From Saccoglossus kowalevskii (taxonomy: Eukaryota > Hemichordata > Enteropneusta > Harrimaniidae), in the NCBI RefSeq assembly GCF_000003605.2, contig NW_003142233.1, forward strand, positions 1 to 45,871: DNA of 45,871 bases. The letters run 5' to 3'. The notes below the pieces were generated by a model that searched no databases, was not told the DNA's origin, and worked only from the letters and a program-made list of their open reading frames with translations. Positions within the stretch are counted from its first letter, which is position 1; every line of letters starts with the position of its first letter. This document shows positions 1 to 13,180 of this stretch, in pieces. The translations under genes and the position numbers were made by a program.

Positions 1-660
1 ATGCGACATGTAATAATTGGGGACATGTGCATTGACATGTGTCATGTAATAACTGGATACAGAGACATTGACATGTGTCATGTAGCAATTAGCGACAACT
101 GCATTGAGATGTGATATGTAATAATTGGCGACAAGTGCATTGACATGAGACATGTAGTAAATGGCGACAGGTACATTGAGATGTGACATGTTATAATTGG
201 TGACAAGTGCATTGAGATATGACATGTAATAACTGGAGACAGGTGCATCGAGATGTAACATGTAATAATGGCAACAGGTGCATTGTGATGTGACATGTTA
301 TAACTGGAGACAGGTGCATTGAGATGTGACATGTAATAATTTGCGACAAGTGCACTGACATGTGACATGTAATAACTGGATACATGTGCACTGACATGTG
401 ACATGTAATAATTGGCGACAAGTGCATTGACATGTGGCATGTAATAATTGGCAACAGGTGCATTTTGATGTGACATGTTATAACTGGAGACAGGTGCATT
501 GAGATGTGACATGTAATAATTTGCGACAAGTGCACTGACATGTGACATGTAATAACTGGATACATGTGCACTGACATGTGACATGTAATAATTGGCGACA
601 AGTGCATTGACATGTGGCATGTAATAATTGGCGACAAGTGCATTGGCATGTAACATGCAA
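1..660. repeat. X block with a 180-bp five-monomer duplication
   Basis: The window opens at GCGACATGTAATAATTGG, the usual start of an X block. A five-monomer segment starting at GGCAACAGGTGC is tandemly duplicated (about 270-449 and 450-629, offset 180). The same duplication recurs at about 2534/2714 and 31639/31819, so it was copied with the larger block rather than arising three times. Confidence 0.8.
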
Positions 661-1290
661 TAACTAGAGACAGGTGCATTGAGATGTGACATGTATTAAT
701 TGGCGACAGGTGCATTGAGATGTGACATGTAATAATTGGCGACAGTGCATTGACATGTGACATGTAATAACTGGAGACATGGGAAATGACATGTGACATG
801 TAATAATTGGCGACAAGTGCATTGACATGTGACATGTAATAATCGGCGAAAAGTGCATTGACATGTGATATGTAATAATTGGCGACAAGTGCATTGACAT
901 GTGACATGTAATAATTGGCGACAAGTGCACTACATGTGACATGTAATAACTGGAGACATGTGCACTGACATGAGACATGTAATAATTGGCGACAAGTGCA
1001 TTGACATGTGGCATGTAATGATTGGCGACAAGTGCATTGACATGTGACATGTATTAATTGGCGGCAAGTGCATTGACACGTGTCATGTAATAATAGGCGA
1101 CAGGTGCATGGACATATGAAATGCAAAAATTAGCGACAATTGCATTGACATGTGACATGTAATAATTGTCGACAAGTGCATTGACATGTGACATGTAATA
1201 ATTGGCGACAGGTGCATTGAGATGTGACATGTAATAACTGGAGACAGGTGCATTGAGATGTGACATGTAATAATTGGCGCTAAGTTCTTT
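661..1290. repeat. F-like and G blocks ending at first K marker
   Basis: Monomers of F type (ACTGACATGAGAC, GTGGCATGTAATGATTGG) run to about 1077. They are followed by the G sequence GGACATATGAAATGC, GACAATTG, GTCGACAAG, and then K at 1279. Single-base deletions are present at about 742 (GACAGTGC) and 930 (GCACTACATG), and each shifts the minus-strand frame. Confidence 0.75.
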
Positions 1291-1860
1291 GACATGTGAC
1301 ATGTAATAATTGGTGACAGGTGCATTGACATGTGTAATGTAATAATTGGCGACAAGTGCATTGACATGCGACATGTAATAATTGGCAACATGTGCATTGA
1401 AATGTGACATGTAGTAATTGGTTACAAGTGCATTGAAATGTGACATGTAATAATTGGCGACACGTGCATTGAGATGTGAAAGTAATAATTGGCGACAGGT
1501 GCATGGACATGTGACATGTAATTATTGGCGACAGGTGCATTGAGATGTGACATGTAATAACTGGAGACAGGTGCATTGAGATGTGACATGTAATAATTGG
1601 CGACAAGTGCACTGACATGTGACATATAATAAATGCAGACATGTGCATTGAGATATGACATGTAATAATTGGCAACAAGTGCATTGAAATGTGCCATGTA
1701 ATAATTCGCGACTGCTGCATTGAGATGTAACAAGTAATACCTGGAAACATGTGCATTGACATGTGTCATGTAATAATTGGCGACAAGTGCAGCGACATAT
1801 GACACGTAATAATTGGCGACAAGTGCATTGAGATGCGACATGTAATAATTGGGGACATGT
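1291..1860. repeat. H block 1 (K to X)
   Basis: This is the H series in order: TGTAATG monomer, GTAGTAATTGGTTACAAG, CACGTG followed by the shortened GAAAGTAATAATT monomer, GTGCATGGACATG, GCAGACATG, GATATGACATG, GAAATGTGCC, CGCGACTGCTGC and ATACCTGGAAAC. The same series recurs after most K markers with lengths of about 430-860 bp, owing to loss or gain of whole monomers. Confidence 0.75.
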
Positions 1861-3243
1861 GCATTGACATGTGTCATGTAATAACTGGATACAGAGACAT
1901 TGACATGTGACATGTAGAAATTAGCGACAACTGCATTGAGATGTGATATGTAATAATTGGAGACAAGTGCATTGACATGAGACATGTAGTAAATGGCGAC
2001 AGGTACATTGAGATGTGACATGTTATAATTGGCGACAAGTGCATTGAGATGTGACATGTAATAACTGGAGACAGGTGCATCGAGATGTAACATGTAATAA
2101 TGGCAACAGGTGCATTGTGATGTGACATGTTATAACTGGAGACAGGTGCATTGAGATGTGACATGTAATAATTTGCGACAAGTGCACTGACATGTGACAT
2201 GTAATAACTGGATACATGTGCACTGACATGTGACATGTAATAATTGGCGACAGGTGCATTGAGATGCGACATGTAGTAATTGGGGACATGTGCATTGACA
2301 TGTGTCATGTAATAACTGGATACAGAGACATTGACATGTGTCATGTAGCAATTAGCGACAACTGCATTGAGATGTGATATGTAATAATTGGCGACAAGTG
2401 CATTGACATGAGACATGTAGTAAATGGCGACAGGTACATTGAGATGTGACATGTTATAATTGGCGTCAAGTGCATTGAGATGTGACATGTAATAACTGGA
2501 GACAGGTGCATCGAGATGTAACATGTAATAATGGCAACAGGTGCATTGTGATGTGACATGTTATAACTGGAGACAGGTGCATTGAGATGTGACATGTAGT
2601 AATTTGCGACAAGTGCACTGACATGTGACATGTAATAATTGGATACATGTGCACTGACATGTGACATGTAATAATTGGCGACAAGTGCATTGACATGTGG
2701 CATGTAATAATTGGCAACAGGTGCATTGTGATGTGACATGTTATAACTGGAGACAGGTGCATTGAGATGTGACATGTAATAATTTGCGACAAGTGCACTG
2801 ACATGTGACATGTAATAACTGGATACACGTGCACTGACATATGACATGTAATAATTGGCGACAAGTGCATTGACATGTGGCATGTAATAATTGGCGACAA
2901 GTGCATTGACTTGTGGCATGTAATAATTGGCGACAAGTGCATTGACTTGTGGCATGTAATAATTGGCGACAGGTGCATTGAGATGCGACATGTAATAATT
3001 GGCGACATGTGCATTGACATGTGTCATGTAATAACTGGATACAGAGACATTGACATGTGTCATGTAGCAATTAGCGACAACTGCATTGACATGTGTCATG
3101 TAATAATTCGCGACAGTTGCATTGAGATGTAACATGTAATACCTGGAAACATGTGCATTGACATGTGTCATGTAATAATTGGCGACAAGTGCAGTGACAT
3201 ATAACACGTAATTATTGGCGACAAGTGCATTGAGATGTGACAT
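1861..3243. repeat. X dimer (431-bp unit) plus 180-bp duplication
   Basis: Two copies of the 12-monomer X unit lie 431 bp apart (GGATAC at 1887 and 2318). The second leads into the 180 bp duplication (2534/2714), three GACTTGTGGCATG-type monomers, and a third X marker at 3037. The stretch ends in the CGCGACAGTTG, ATACCTGG and GCAGTGACATA series. The block reappears at 30992-32311 with one monomer fewer. Confidence 0.8.
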
Positions 3244-3735
3244 GTAAAACTAGGTGACAAGTGCATTGACATGTGACATGTAATAATTGGCGACAGGTGC
3301 ATTGACATGTGTCATGTAGCAATTAGCGACAACTGTATTGACATGTGTCATGTAATAAGTGGAGACAGGTGCATTGACGTGTGTCATATAATAATTGGCG
3401 ACACGTGCATTAACATGTGACATGTAATAATTGGCGACAGGTGCATTGACATGTGTGAAATAATAATTGGCGACAAGTGCATTGACATGCGACATGTAAT
3501 AATTGGCGACAAATGCATTCACATTTGTCATGTAGCAATTAGCGACAACTGCATTGACATGTGTCATGTAATAAGTGGGGACAGGTGCATTGACATGTGT
3601 CATGTAATAATTGGCGACAAGTGCATTGACATGTAACATGTAATAATTGGCGACAGCTGCATTGAGATGTAACATGTAATAACAGTAGACATATGCATTG
3701 ACATGTGACATGAAATAACTGGAGACATGTGCACT
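3244..3735. repeat. D block 1
   Basis: Starts with AAAACTAGGTGAC, which introduces a minus-strand TAG. It continues through GCAATTAGCGACAACTGTATTG, AATAAGTGGAGAC and CGTGCATTAAC to the AACAGTAGAC monomer. TGA is replaced by TGT, TGC or TGG in a run of monomers, so the plus strand stays open for 61 codons (3451-3636). The same 186 bp open stretch occurs in four other D copies. Confidence 0.75.
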
Positions 3736-4170
3736 GACATGAGACATGTAATAATTGGCGAAAAGTGCATTGACATGTGACATGTAATAATTGGCGACAA
3801 GTGCATTGAATTGTGGCATGTAATAATTGGCGAAAAGTGCATTGACATGTGACATGTAATAATTGGCGACAAGTTCATTGACATGTCACATGTAATAACT
3901 GGAGACATGTGCATTGACATGTGACATGTAATAACTGGAGACATGTGCACTGACATGAGACATGTAATAATTGGCGACAAGTGCATTTACATGTGGCATG
4001 TAATAATTGGCGACAAGTGCATTGACTTGTGGCATGTAATAATTGGCGACAAGTGCATTGACATGTGACATGTAATAATTGGCGACAAGTGCACTGACAT
4101 GTGACATGTAATAACTGGAGACATGTGCACTGACATGAGACATGTAATAATTGGCGACAAGTGAATTGAC
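3736..4170. repeat. F block
   Basis: Alternating GGCGAAAAGTGC, GAATTGTGGCATG/GACTTGTGGCATG and ACTGACATGAGAC monomers. It holds the palindrome TGACATGTCA in the monomer with AAGTTCATTG (about 3879). Close relatives lie at 7.26-7.6, 8.85-9.19, 13.5-13.83, 15.83-16.17, 22.4-22.74, 34.79-35.12 and 45.1-45.44 kb. Confidence 0.75.
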
Positions 4171-5480
4171 ATGTGTCATGTAATAATAGACGACAAGTGA
4201 ATTGACATGTGACATGCAATAATTGGCGACAGGTGCATTGAGATGTGACATGTAATAATTGGCGACAGGTGCATGGAACATATGAAATGCAATAATAGCG
4301 ACATTGCATTGACATGTGACATGTAATAATTGTCGACAAGTGCATTGACATGTGACATGTAATAATTGGCGACAGGTGCATTGAGATGTGACATGTAATA
4401 ACTGGAGACAGGTGCATTGAGATGTGACATGTAATAATTGGCGCTAAGTTCTTTGACCTGTGACATGTAATAATTGGCGACAGGTGCATTGACATGTGTC
4501 ATGTAATAATAGGCGACAAGTGAATTGACATGTGACATGCAATAATTGGCGACAGGTGCATTGAGATGTGACATGTAATAATTGGCGACAGGTGCATGGA
4601 CATATGAAATGCAATAATTAGCGACAATTGCATTGACATGTGACATGTAATAATTGCCGACAAGTGCATTGACATGTAACATGTAATAATTGGCGACAGG
4701 TGCATTGAGATGTGACATGTAATAACTGGAGACAGGTGCATTGAGATGTGACATGTAATAATTGGCGCTAAGTTCTTTGACATGTGACATGTAATAATTG
4801 GCGACAGGTGCATTGAGATGTGACATGTAATAATTGGCGACAAGTGCATTGACATGTGACATGTAATAACTGGAGACATGTGCATTGACATGTGACATGT
4901 AATAATTGGCGACAAGTGCATTGACTTGTGGCATGTAATAATTGGCGACAAGTGCATTGAGATATGACATGTAATAATTGGCGACAAGTGCATTGAAATG
5001 TGCCATGTAATAATTCGCGAGACTTGCATTGAGATGTGACATGTAATAATTGGCGACACGTGCATTGAGATGTGAAAGTAATAATTGGCGACAGGTGCAT
5101 GGACATGTGACATGTAATAATTGGCGACAGGTGCATTGAGATGTGACATGTAATAAATGTCGACAAGTGCAGTGACATGTGACATGTAATAATTGGCGAC
5201 AGGTGCATTGAGATGCGACATGTAATAATTGGCGACATGTACATTGACATGTGTCATGTAATAACTGGATACAGAGACATTGACATGTGTCATGTAGCAA
5301 TTAGCGACAACTGCATTGACATGTGTCATGTAATAATTCGCGACAGTTGCATTGAGATGTAACATGTAATACCTGGAAACATGTGCATTGACATGTGTCA
5401 TGTAATAATTGGCGACAAGTGCAGTGACATATGACACGTAATTATTGGCGACAAGTGCATTGAGATGTGACATGTAAAAC
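4171..5480. repeat. Double G block, H and X tail (first copy of a ~1.2-kb repeat)
   Basis: Two G blocks in tandem give K markers 324 bp apart (4443 and 4767, nine monomers). A short H series and an X marker at 5267 follow, with the CGCGACAGTTG/ATACCTGG tail. The first G copy has three single-base indels at 4274-4305. From about 4.5 kb the segment matches 5.69-6.77 kb, with X-to-X offset exactly 1296 bp (36 x 36). Confidence 0.75.
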
Positions 5481-6770
5481 TAGGTGACAAGTGCATTGAC
5501 ATGTGACATGTAATAATTGACGACAAGTGCACTGACATGTGACATGTAATAACTGGAGACATGTGCACTGACATGAGACATGTAATAATTGGCGACAAGT
5601 GCATTGACATGTGGCATGTAATGATTGGCGACAAGTGCATTGTCATGTGACATGTATTAATTGGCGGCAAGTGCATTGACATGTGTCATGTAATAATAGG
5701 CGACAAGTGAATTGACATGTGACATGCAATAATTGGCGACAGGTGCATTGAGATGTGACATGTAATAATTGGCGACAGGTGCATGGACATATGAAATGCA
5801 ATAATTAGCGACAATTGCATTGACATGTGACATGTAATAATTGTCGACAAGTGCATTGACATGTGACATGTAATAATTGGCGACAGGTGCATTGAGATGT
5901 GACATGTAATAACTGGAGACAGGTGCATTGAGATGTGACATGTAATAATTGGCGCTAAGTTCTTTGACATGTGACATGTAATAATTGGCGACAGGTGCAT
6001 TGAGATGTGACATGTAATAATTGGCGACAAGTGCATTGACATGTGACATGTAATAATTGGCGACACGTGCATTGACTTGTGGCATGTAATAATTGGCGAC
6101 AAGTGCATTGAGATATGACATGCAATAATTGGCGACAAGTGCATTGAAATGTGCCATGTAATAATTGGCGACAGTTGCATTGAGATGTAACATGTAATAA
6201 TTGGCGACAGGTGCATTGAGATATGACATGTAATAATTGGCGACAAGTGCATTGAAATGTGCCATGTAATAATTGGCGACAGTTGCATTGAGATGTAACA
6301 TGTAATAATTGGCGACAGGTGCATAGAGATGTAACATGTAATAATTGGCGACAGTTGCATTGAGATGTAACATGTAATAATTGGCGACAGGTGCATTGAG
6401 ATGTGACATGTAATAATTGGGGACAGGTGCATTGACAAGTGACATGTAATAAATGTCGACAAGTGCAGTGACATGTGACATGTAATAATTGGCGACAGGT
6501 GCATTGAGATGCGACATGTAATAATTGGCGACATGTGCATTGACATGTGTCATGTAATAATTGGATACAGAGACATTGACATGTGTCATGTAGCAATTAG
6601 CGACAACTGCATTGACATGTGTCATGTAATAATTCGCGACAGTTGCATTGAGATGTAACATGTAATACCTGGAAACATGTGCATTGACATGTGTCATGTA
6701 ATAATTGGCGACAAGTGCAGTGACATATGACACGTAATTATTGGCGACAAGTGCATTGAGATGTGACATG
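5481..6770. repeat. F, G, H and X tail (second copy, expanded H)
   Basis: Follows the previous block with K at 5953 and X at 6563. The H part is longer. Between about 6150 and 6400 a two-monomer unit alternating GACAGTTGCATTG and GACAGGTGCATTG or GACAAGTGCATTG is repeated several times, a local expansion. A close relative lies at 13.86-15.19 kb. A monomer with TATAACTAGG at the end replaces the usual AAAACTAGG. Confidence 0.75.
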
Positions 6771-7035
6771 TATAACTAGGTGACAAGTGCATTGACATGT
6801 GACATGTAATAATTGGCGACAGGTGCATTGACATGTGTCATGTAGCAATAAGCGACAACTGTATTGACATGTGTCATGTAATAAGTGGAGACAGGTGCAT
6901 TGACGTGTGTCATGTAATAATTGGCGACACGTTCATTAACATGTGACATGTAATAATTGGCGACAGCTGCATTGAGATGTAACATGTAATAACAGGAGAC
7001 ATGTGCATTGACATGTGACATGTAATAACTGGAGA
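6771..7035. repeat. D block 2 (short)
   Basis: Contains GCAATAAGCGACAAC, AATAAGTGGAGAC and CGTTCATTAAC, then jumps directly to the GACAGCTGC and AACAGGAGAC monomers. It lacks the central part that carries the plus-strand open stretch in other D copies. Confidence 0.7.
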
Positions 7036-8600
7036 CATGTGCACTGACTGACATGAGACATGTAATAATTAGCGACAAGTGCATTGACATGTGGCATGTA
7101 ATAATTGGCGACAAGTGCATTGACTTGTGGCATTTAATAATTGGCGACAAGTGCATTGACATGTGTCATGTAATAATTGGCGACAAGTGCATTGACTTGT
7201 GGCATGTAATAATTGGCGAAAAGTGCATTGACATGTGACATGCAATAATTGGCGACAAGTTCATTGACATGTCACATGTAATAACTGGAGACATGTGCAT
7301 TGACATGTGACATGTAATAACTGGAAACATGTGCACTGACATGAGACATGTAATAATTGGCGACAAGTGCATTGACATGTGGCATGTAATAATTGGCGAC
7401 AAGTGCATTGACTTGTGGCATGTAATAATTGGCGACAAGTGCATTGACATGTGACATGTAATAATTGGCGACAAGTGCACTGACATGTGACATGTAATAA
7501 CTGGAGACATGTGCACTGACATGAGACATGTAATAATTGGCGACAAGTGCATTGACATGTGGCATGTAATGATTGGCGACAAGTGCATTGACATGTGACA
7601 TGTATTAATTGGCGGCAAGTGCATTGACATGTGTCATGTAATAATAGGCGACAAGTGAATTGACATGTGACATGCAATAAATGGCGACAGGTTCATTGAG
7701 ATGTGACTTGTAATAATTGGCGACAGGTGCATGGACATATGAAATGCAATAATTAGCGACAATTGCATTGACATGTGACATGTAATAATTGTCGACAAGT
7801 GCATTGACATGTGACATGTAATAATTGGCGACAGGTGCATTGAGATGTGACATGTAATAACGGGAGACAGGTGCATTGAGATGTGACATGTAATAATTGG
7901 CGCTAAGTTCTTTGACATGTGACAGGTAATAATTGGCGACAGGTGCATTGACATGTGTAATGTAATAATTGGCGACAAGTGCATTGATATGCGACATGTA
8001 ATAATTGGCAACATGTGCATTGAAATGTGACATGTAGTAATTGGTTACAAGTGCATTGAAATGTGACATATAATAACTGCAGACATGTGCACTGACATGT
8101 GACATGTAATAATTGGCGACAAGTGCATTGACTTGTGGCATGTAATAATTGGCGACAAGTGCATTGACATGTGACATGTAATAACTGGAGACATGTGCAC
8201 TGACATGAGACATGTAATAATTCGCGACAGTTGCATTGAGATGTAAAATGTAATACCTGGAAACATGTGCATTGACTTGTGTCATGTAATAATTGGCGAC
8301 AAGTGCAGTGATATATGACACGTAATAATTGGCGACAAGTGCATTGAGATGCGACATGTAATAATTGGGGACATGTGCATTGACATGTGTCATGTAATAA
8401 CTGGATACAGAGACATTGACATGTGTCATGTAGCAATTAGCGACAACTGCATTGAGATGTGATATGTAATAATTGGAGACAAGTGCATTGACATGAGACA
8501 TGTAGTAAATGGCGACAGGTACATTGAGATGTGACATGTTATAATTGGCGACAAGTGCATTGAGATATGACATGTAATAACTGGAGACAGGTGCATTGAC
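7036..8600. repeat. F, G, H and X blocks
   Basis: F runs to about 7635 with a 4-bp duplication giving CTGACTGACATG at about 7044. G leads to K at 7902 (with CGGGAGAC at about 7861), H spans 7914-8385, and X is at 8403. The K-to-X distance is 501 bp. Most of this stretch matches 32.5-34.5 kb at offset 25,430, which shifts by 504 bp downstream. Confidence 0.75.
7444..7479 (+). repeat. Exact consensus monomer (reference copy)
   Basis: This 36 bp copy matches the majority base at each position as judged by eye. Key elements in order are TTGACATGTGACATGT (two overlapping TGACATGT words), AATAATTGG, CGAC and AAGTGCA. Its composition is 12 A, 10 T, 9 G and 5 C. All three plus-strand frames contain a stop (TGA or TAA), while the minus strand has none in any frame. 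Confidence 0.9.
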
Positions 8601-9300
8601 ATGTGACATGTAATAACTGGAGACATGTGCACTGACATGAGACATGTAATAATTGGCGACAAGTGCATTGACATGTGGCATGTAATAATTGGCGACAAGT
8701 GCATTGACTTGTGGCATTTAATAATTGGCGACAAGTGCATTGACATGTGACATGTAATAATTGGCGACAAGTGCATTGACTTGTGGCATGTAATAATTGG
8801 CGAAAAGTGCATTGACATGTGACATGTAATAATTGGCGACAAGTTCATTGACATGTCACATGTAATAACTGGAGACATGTTCATTGACATGTGACATGTA
8901 ATAACTGGAGACATGTGCACTGACATGAGACATGTAATAATTGGCGACAAGTGCATTGACATGTGGCATGTAATAATTGGCGACAAGTGCATTGACTTGT
9001 GGCATGTAATAATTGACGACAAGTGCATTGACATGTGACATGTAATAATTGGCGACAAGTGTACTGACATGTGACATGTAATAACTGGAGACATGTGCAC
9101 TGACATGAGACATGTAATAATTGGCAACAAGTGCATTGACATGTGGCATGTAATGATTGGCGACAAGTGCATTGACATGTGACATGTATTAATTGGCGGC
9201 AAGTGCATTGACATGTGTCATGTAATAATAGGCGGCAAGTGAATTGACATGTGACATGCAATAATTGGCGACAGGTGCATTGAGATGTGACATGTAATAA
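8601..9300. repeat. F block and truncated G without K
   Basis: Repeats the F series twice (palindrome TGACATGTCA near 8850). It then enters a G start (AATAATAGGCGGCAAGTGAATTG) that stops after two or three monomers, with no GTCGAC monomer and no K. 8403-9180 matches 34337-35114 at offset 25,934. Confidence 0.75.
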
Positions 9301-10084
9301 TTGGAGACAGGTGCATTGAGATGTGACATGTAATAATTGGCGACAAGTGCATTGACATGTGACATGTAATAACTGGAGACATGTGCATTGACATGTGACA
9401 TGTAATAATTGGCGACAAGTGCATTGACTTGTGGCATGTAATAATTGGCGACAAGTGCATTGAGATATGACATGTAATAATTGGCGACAAGTGCATTGAA
9501 ATGTGCCATGTAATAATACGCGACAGTTGCATTGAGATGTGACATGTAATAATTGGCGACACGTGCATTGAGATGTGAAAGTAATAATTGGCGACAGGTG
9601 CATGGACATGTGACATGTAATAATTGGCGACAGGTGCATTGAGATGTGACATGTAATAACTGGAGACAGGTGCATTGAAATGTGACATGTAATAATTGGC
9701 GACAAGTGCACTGACATGTGACATATAATAACTGCAGACATGTGCATTGACAAGTGACATGTAATAAATGTCGACAAGTGCAGTGACATGTGACATGTAA
9801 TAATTGGCGACAGGTGCATTGAGATGCGACATGTAATAATTGGCGACATGTGCATTGACATGTGTCATGTAATAACTGGATACAGAGACATTGACATGTG
9901 TCATGTAGCAATTAGCGACAACTACATTGACATGTGTCATGTAATAATTCGCGACAGTTGCATTGAGATGTAACATGTAATACCTGGAAACATGTGCATT
10001 GACATGTGTCATGTAATAATTGGCGACAAGTGCAGTGACATATGACACGTAATTATTGGCGACAAGTGCATTGAGATGTTACAT
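9301..10084. repeat. H and X tail without K (three-copy family)
   Basis: An H series with the GAAAGTAATAATT monomer, CTGCAG (near 9730), and AAATGTCGACAAG, followed by X at 9878 and the CGCGAC/ATACCTGG tail. 9425-10084 is repeated at 17016-17675 (offset 7,591) and again at 23341-24000 (offset 6,325 from the second), with only point differences seen. Confidence 0.8.
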
Positions 10085-10800
10085 GTAAAACTAGGTGACA
10101 AGTGCATTGACATGTGACATGTAATAATTGGCGATAGGTGCATTGACATGTGTCATGTAGCAATTAGCGACAACTGTATTGACATGTGTCATGTAATAAG
10201 TGGAGACAGGTGCATTGGCGTGTGTCATGTAATAATTGGCGACACGTGCATTAACATGTGACATGTAATAATTGGCGACAGGTGCATTGATATGTGACAT
10301 GTCAGAATTGGCGACAAGTGCATTGAGATGTGACATGTAATATTTAGAGACAGATGCATTGAGATAAGACATGTAATAATTGGGGACAAGTGCATTGACA
10401 TGTGAAATGTAATAATTGGCGACAGCTGTATTGAGATGTAACATGTAATAAGTGGAGACAGGTGCATTGACGTGTGTCATGTAATAATTGGCGACACGTT
10501 CATTAACATGTGACATGTAATAATTGGCGACAGGTGCATTGAAATGTGTAATGTAATAATTGGCGACAAGTGCATTGACGTGCGACATGTAATAATTGGC
10601 GAAAAGTGCATTCACATGTGTCATGTAGCAATTAGCGACAACTGCATTGACATGTGTCATGTAATAAGTGGGGACAGGTGCATTGACATGTGTCATGTAA
10701 TAATTGGCGACAAGTGCATTGACATGTAACATGTAATAATTGGCGACAGCTGCATTGAGATGTAACATGTAATAACAGGAGACATGTGCATTGACATGTG
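10085..10800. repeat. D block 3 (longest copy)
   Basis: Begins at AAAACTAGGTGAC. It has an internal extension of about seven monomers (10250-10500, including GTCAGAATTGG and AATATTTAGAGACAG variants found nowhere else). Its plus-strand open stretch at 10544-10729 matches the one at 15401-15586. It ends in GACAGCTGC and AACAGGAGAC. Confidence 0.75.
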
Positions 10801-11385
10801 ACATGTAATAACTGGAGACATGTGCACTGACATGAGACATGTAATAATTAGCGACAAGTGCACTGACATGAGACATGTAATAATTGGCGACAAGTGCATT
10901 GACTTGTGGCATGTAATAATTGGCGACAGGTGCATTGACATGTGACATGTAATAATAGGCGACAAGTGCCCTGACATGTGACATGTAATAACTGGAGACA
11001 TGTGCACTGACATGAGACATGTAATAATTGGCAACAAGTGCATTGACATGTGGCATGTAATGATTGGCGACAAGGGCATTGACATGTGACATGTAATAAT
11101 TGGCGACATGTGCATTGAGATGTGACATGTAATAACTGGAGACAGGTGCATTATGATGTGACATGTAATAATTGGCGCTAAGTTCTTTGACATGTGACAT
11201 GTAATAATTGGCGACAGGTGCATTGAAATGTGACATGTAGTAAATGGTTACAAGTGCATTGAAATGTGACATGTAATAATTGGCGACACGTGCATTGAGA
11301 TGTGAAAGAAATAATTGGCGACAGGTGCATGGACATGTGACATGTAATTATTGGCGACAGGTGCATTGAGATGTGACATGTAATA
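10801..11385. repeat. F, short G-prime with K, short H
   Basis: G-prime is a shortened approach to K containing GACATGTGCATTGAG and GCATTATGATGTG, then K at 11177. H is cut to the GTAGTAAATGGTTAC, GAAAGAAATAATT and GGACATG monomers. The GTGCCCTGACATG (10966) and GACAAGGGC (about 11067) variants are shared with 28.4-28.5 and 35.46-35.57 kb. Confidence 0.75.
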
Positions 11386-12345
11386 ACTGGAGACATGTGC
11401 ACTGACATAAGACATGTAATAATTGGCGACAAGTGCATTGACATGTGGCATGTAATAATTGGCGACAAGTGCATTGACTTGTGGCATTTAATAATTGGCG
11501 ACAAGTGCATTGACATGTGACATGTAATAATTGGCGACAAGTGCATTGACTTGTGGCATGTAGTAATTGGCGAAAAGTGCATTGACATGTGACATGTAAT
11601 AATTGGCGACAAGTTCATTGACATGTCACATGTAATAACTGGAGACATGTGCATTGACATGTGACATGTAATAACTGGAGACATGTGCACTGATATGAGA
11701 CATGTAATAATTGGCGACAAGTTCATTGACATGTCACATGTAATAACTGGAGACATGTGCATTGACATGTGACATGTAATAACTGGAGACATGTGCACTG
11801 ACATGAGACATGTAATAATTGGCGACAAGTGCATTGACTTGTGGCATGTAATAATTGGCGACAAGTGCATTGACATGTGACATGTAATAATAGGCGACAA
11901 GTGCACTGACATGTGACATGTAATAACTGGAGACATGTGCACTGACATGAGACATGTAATAATTGGCAACAAGTGCATTGACATGTGGCATGTAATGATT
12001 GGCGACAAGTGCATTGACATGTGACATGTAATAATTGGCGACATGTGCATTGAGATGTGACATGTAATAACTGGAGACAGGTGCATTATGATGTGACATG
12101 TAATAATTGGCGCTAAGTTCTTTGACATGTGACATGTAATAATTGGCGACAAGTGCACTGACATGTGACATGTAATAACTGGATATATGTGCACTGACAT
12201 GTGACATGTAATAATTGGCGACAGGTGCATTGAGATGCGACATGTAATAATTGGGGACATGTGCATTGACATGTGTCATGTAATAACTGGATACAGAGAC
12301 ATTGACATGTGTCATGTAGCAATTAGCGACAACTGCATTGACATG
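11386..12345. repeat. F block, G-prime with K, X
   Basis: F has two TGACATGTCA palindromes 108 bp apart (11619 and 11727). K is at 12112 and X follows only 177 bp later at 12289, with no H between. The stretch from about 11,385 to 12,340 matches about 26,235-27,190 at offset 14,850. Confidence 0.75.
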
Positions 12346-13180
12346 TGATATGTAATGATTGGCGACAAGGGCATTGACATGTGACATGTAATAATTGGCG
12401 ACATGTGCATTGAGATGTGACATGTAATAACTGGAGACAGGTGCATTATGATGTGACATGTAATAATTGGCGCTAAGTTCTTTGACATGTGACATGTAAT
12501 AATTGGCGACAGGTGCATTGAAATGTGACATGTAGTAAATGGTTACAAGTGCATTGAAATGTGACATGTAATAATTGGCGACACGTGCATTGAGATGTGA
12601 AAGAAATAATTGGCGACAGGTGCATGGACATGTGACATGTAATTATTGGCGACAGGTGCATTGAGATGTGACATGTAATAACTGGAGACATGTGCACTGA
12701 CATAAGACATGTAATAATTGGCGACAAGTGCATTGACATGTGGCATGTAATAATTGGCGAAAAGTGCATTGACTTGTGGCATTTTATAATTGGCGACAAG
12801 TGCATTGACATGTGACATGTAATAATTGGCGACAAGTGCATTGACTTGTGGCATGTAGTAATTGGCGAAAAGTGCATTGACATGTGACATGTAATAATTG
12901 GCGACAAGTTCATTGACATGTCACATGTAATAACTGGAGACATGTGCATTGACATGTGACATGTAATAACTGGAGACATGTGCACTGATATGAGACATGT
13001 AATAATTGGCGACAAGTTCATTGACATGTCACATGTAATAACTGGAGACATGTGCATTGACATGTGACATGTAATAACTGGAGACATGTGCACTGACATG
13101 AGACATGTAATAATTGGCGACAAGTGCATTGACTTGTGGCATGTAATAATTGGCGACAAGTGCATTGACATGTGACATGT
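12346..13180. repeat. Tandem copy of 11.06-11.89 kb
   Basis: G-prime, K at 12472, short H and F, matching about 11060-11885 at a constant offset of 1,295 bp. Visible differences are few, for example GGCGAAAAG and CATTTTATAATT near 12760-12790. The copy breaks off at about 13180 into D-type sequence. Confidence 0.8.

Noticed and set aside
55-1890. X markers as remnants of an inserted mobile element
   Set aside because: X monomers keep the 36-bp period and align to the consensus over their full length. They have no terminal repeats and no target-site duplication. They are diverged monomers.
9720-9750. CTGCAG, CATATG, GTCGAC, TCGCGA and CACGTG words as functional sites
   Set aside because: Each is one or two substitutions away from the consensus at a known variable position and recurs through block copying. 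They are useful as landmarks only; the general CANNTG pattern is reported separately as a hypothesis.
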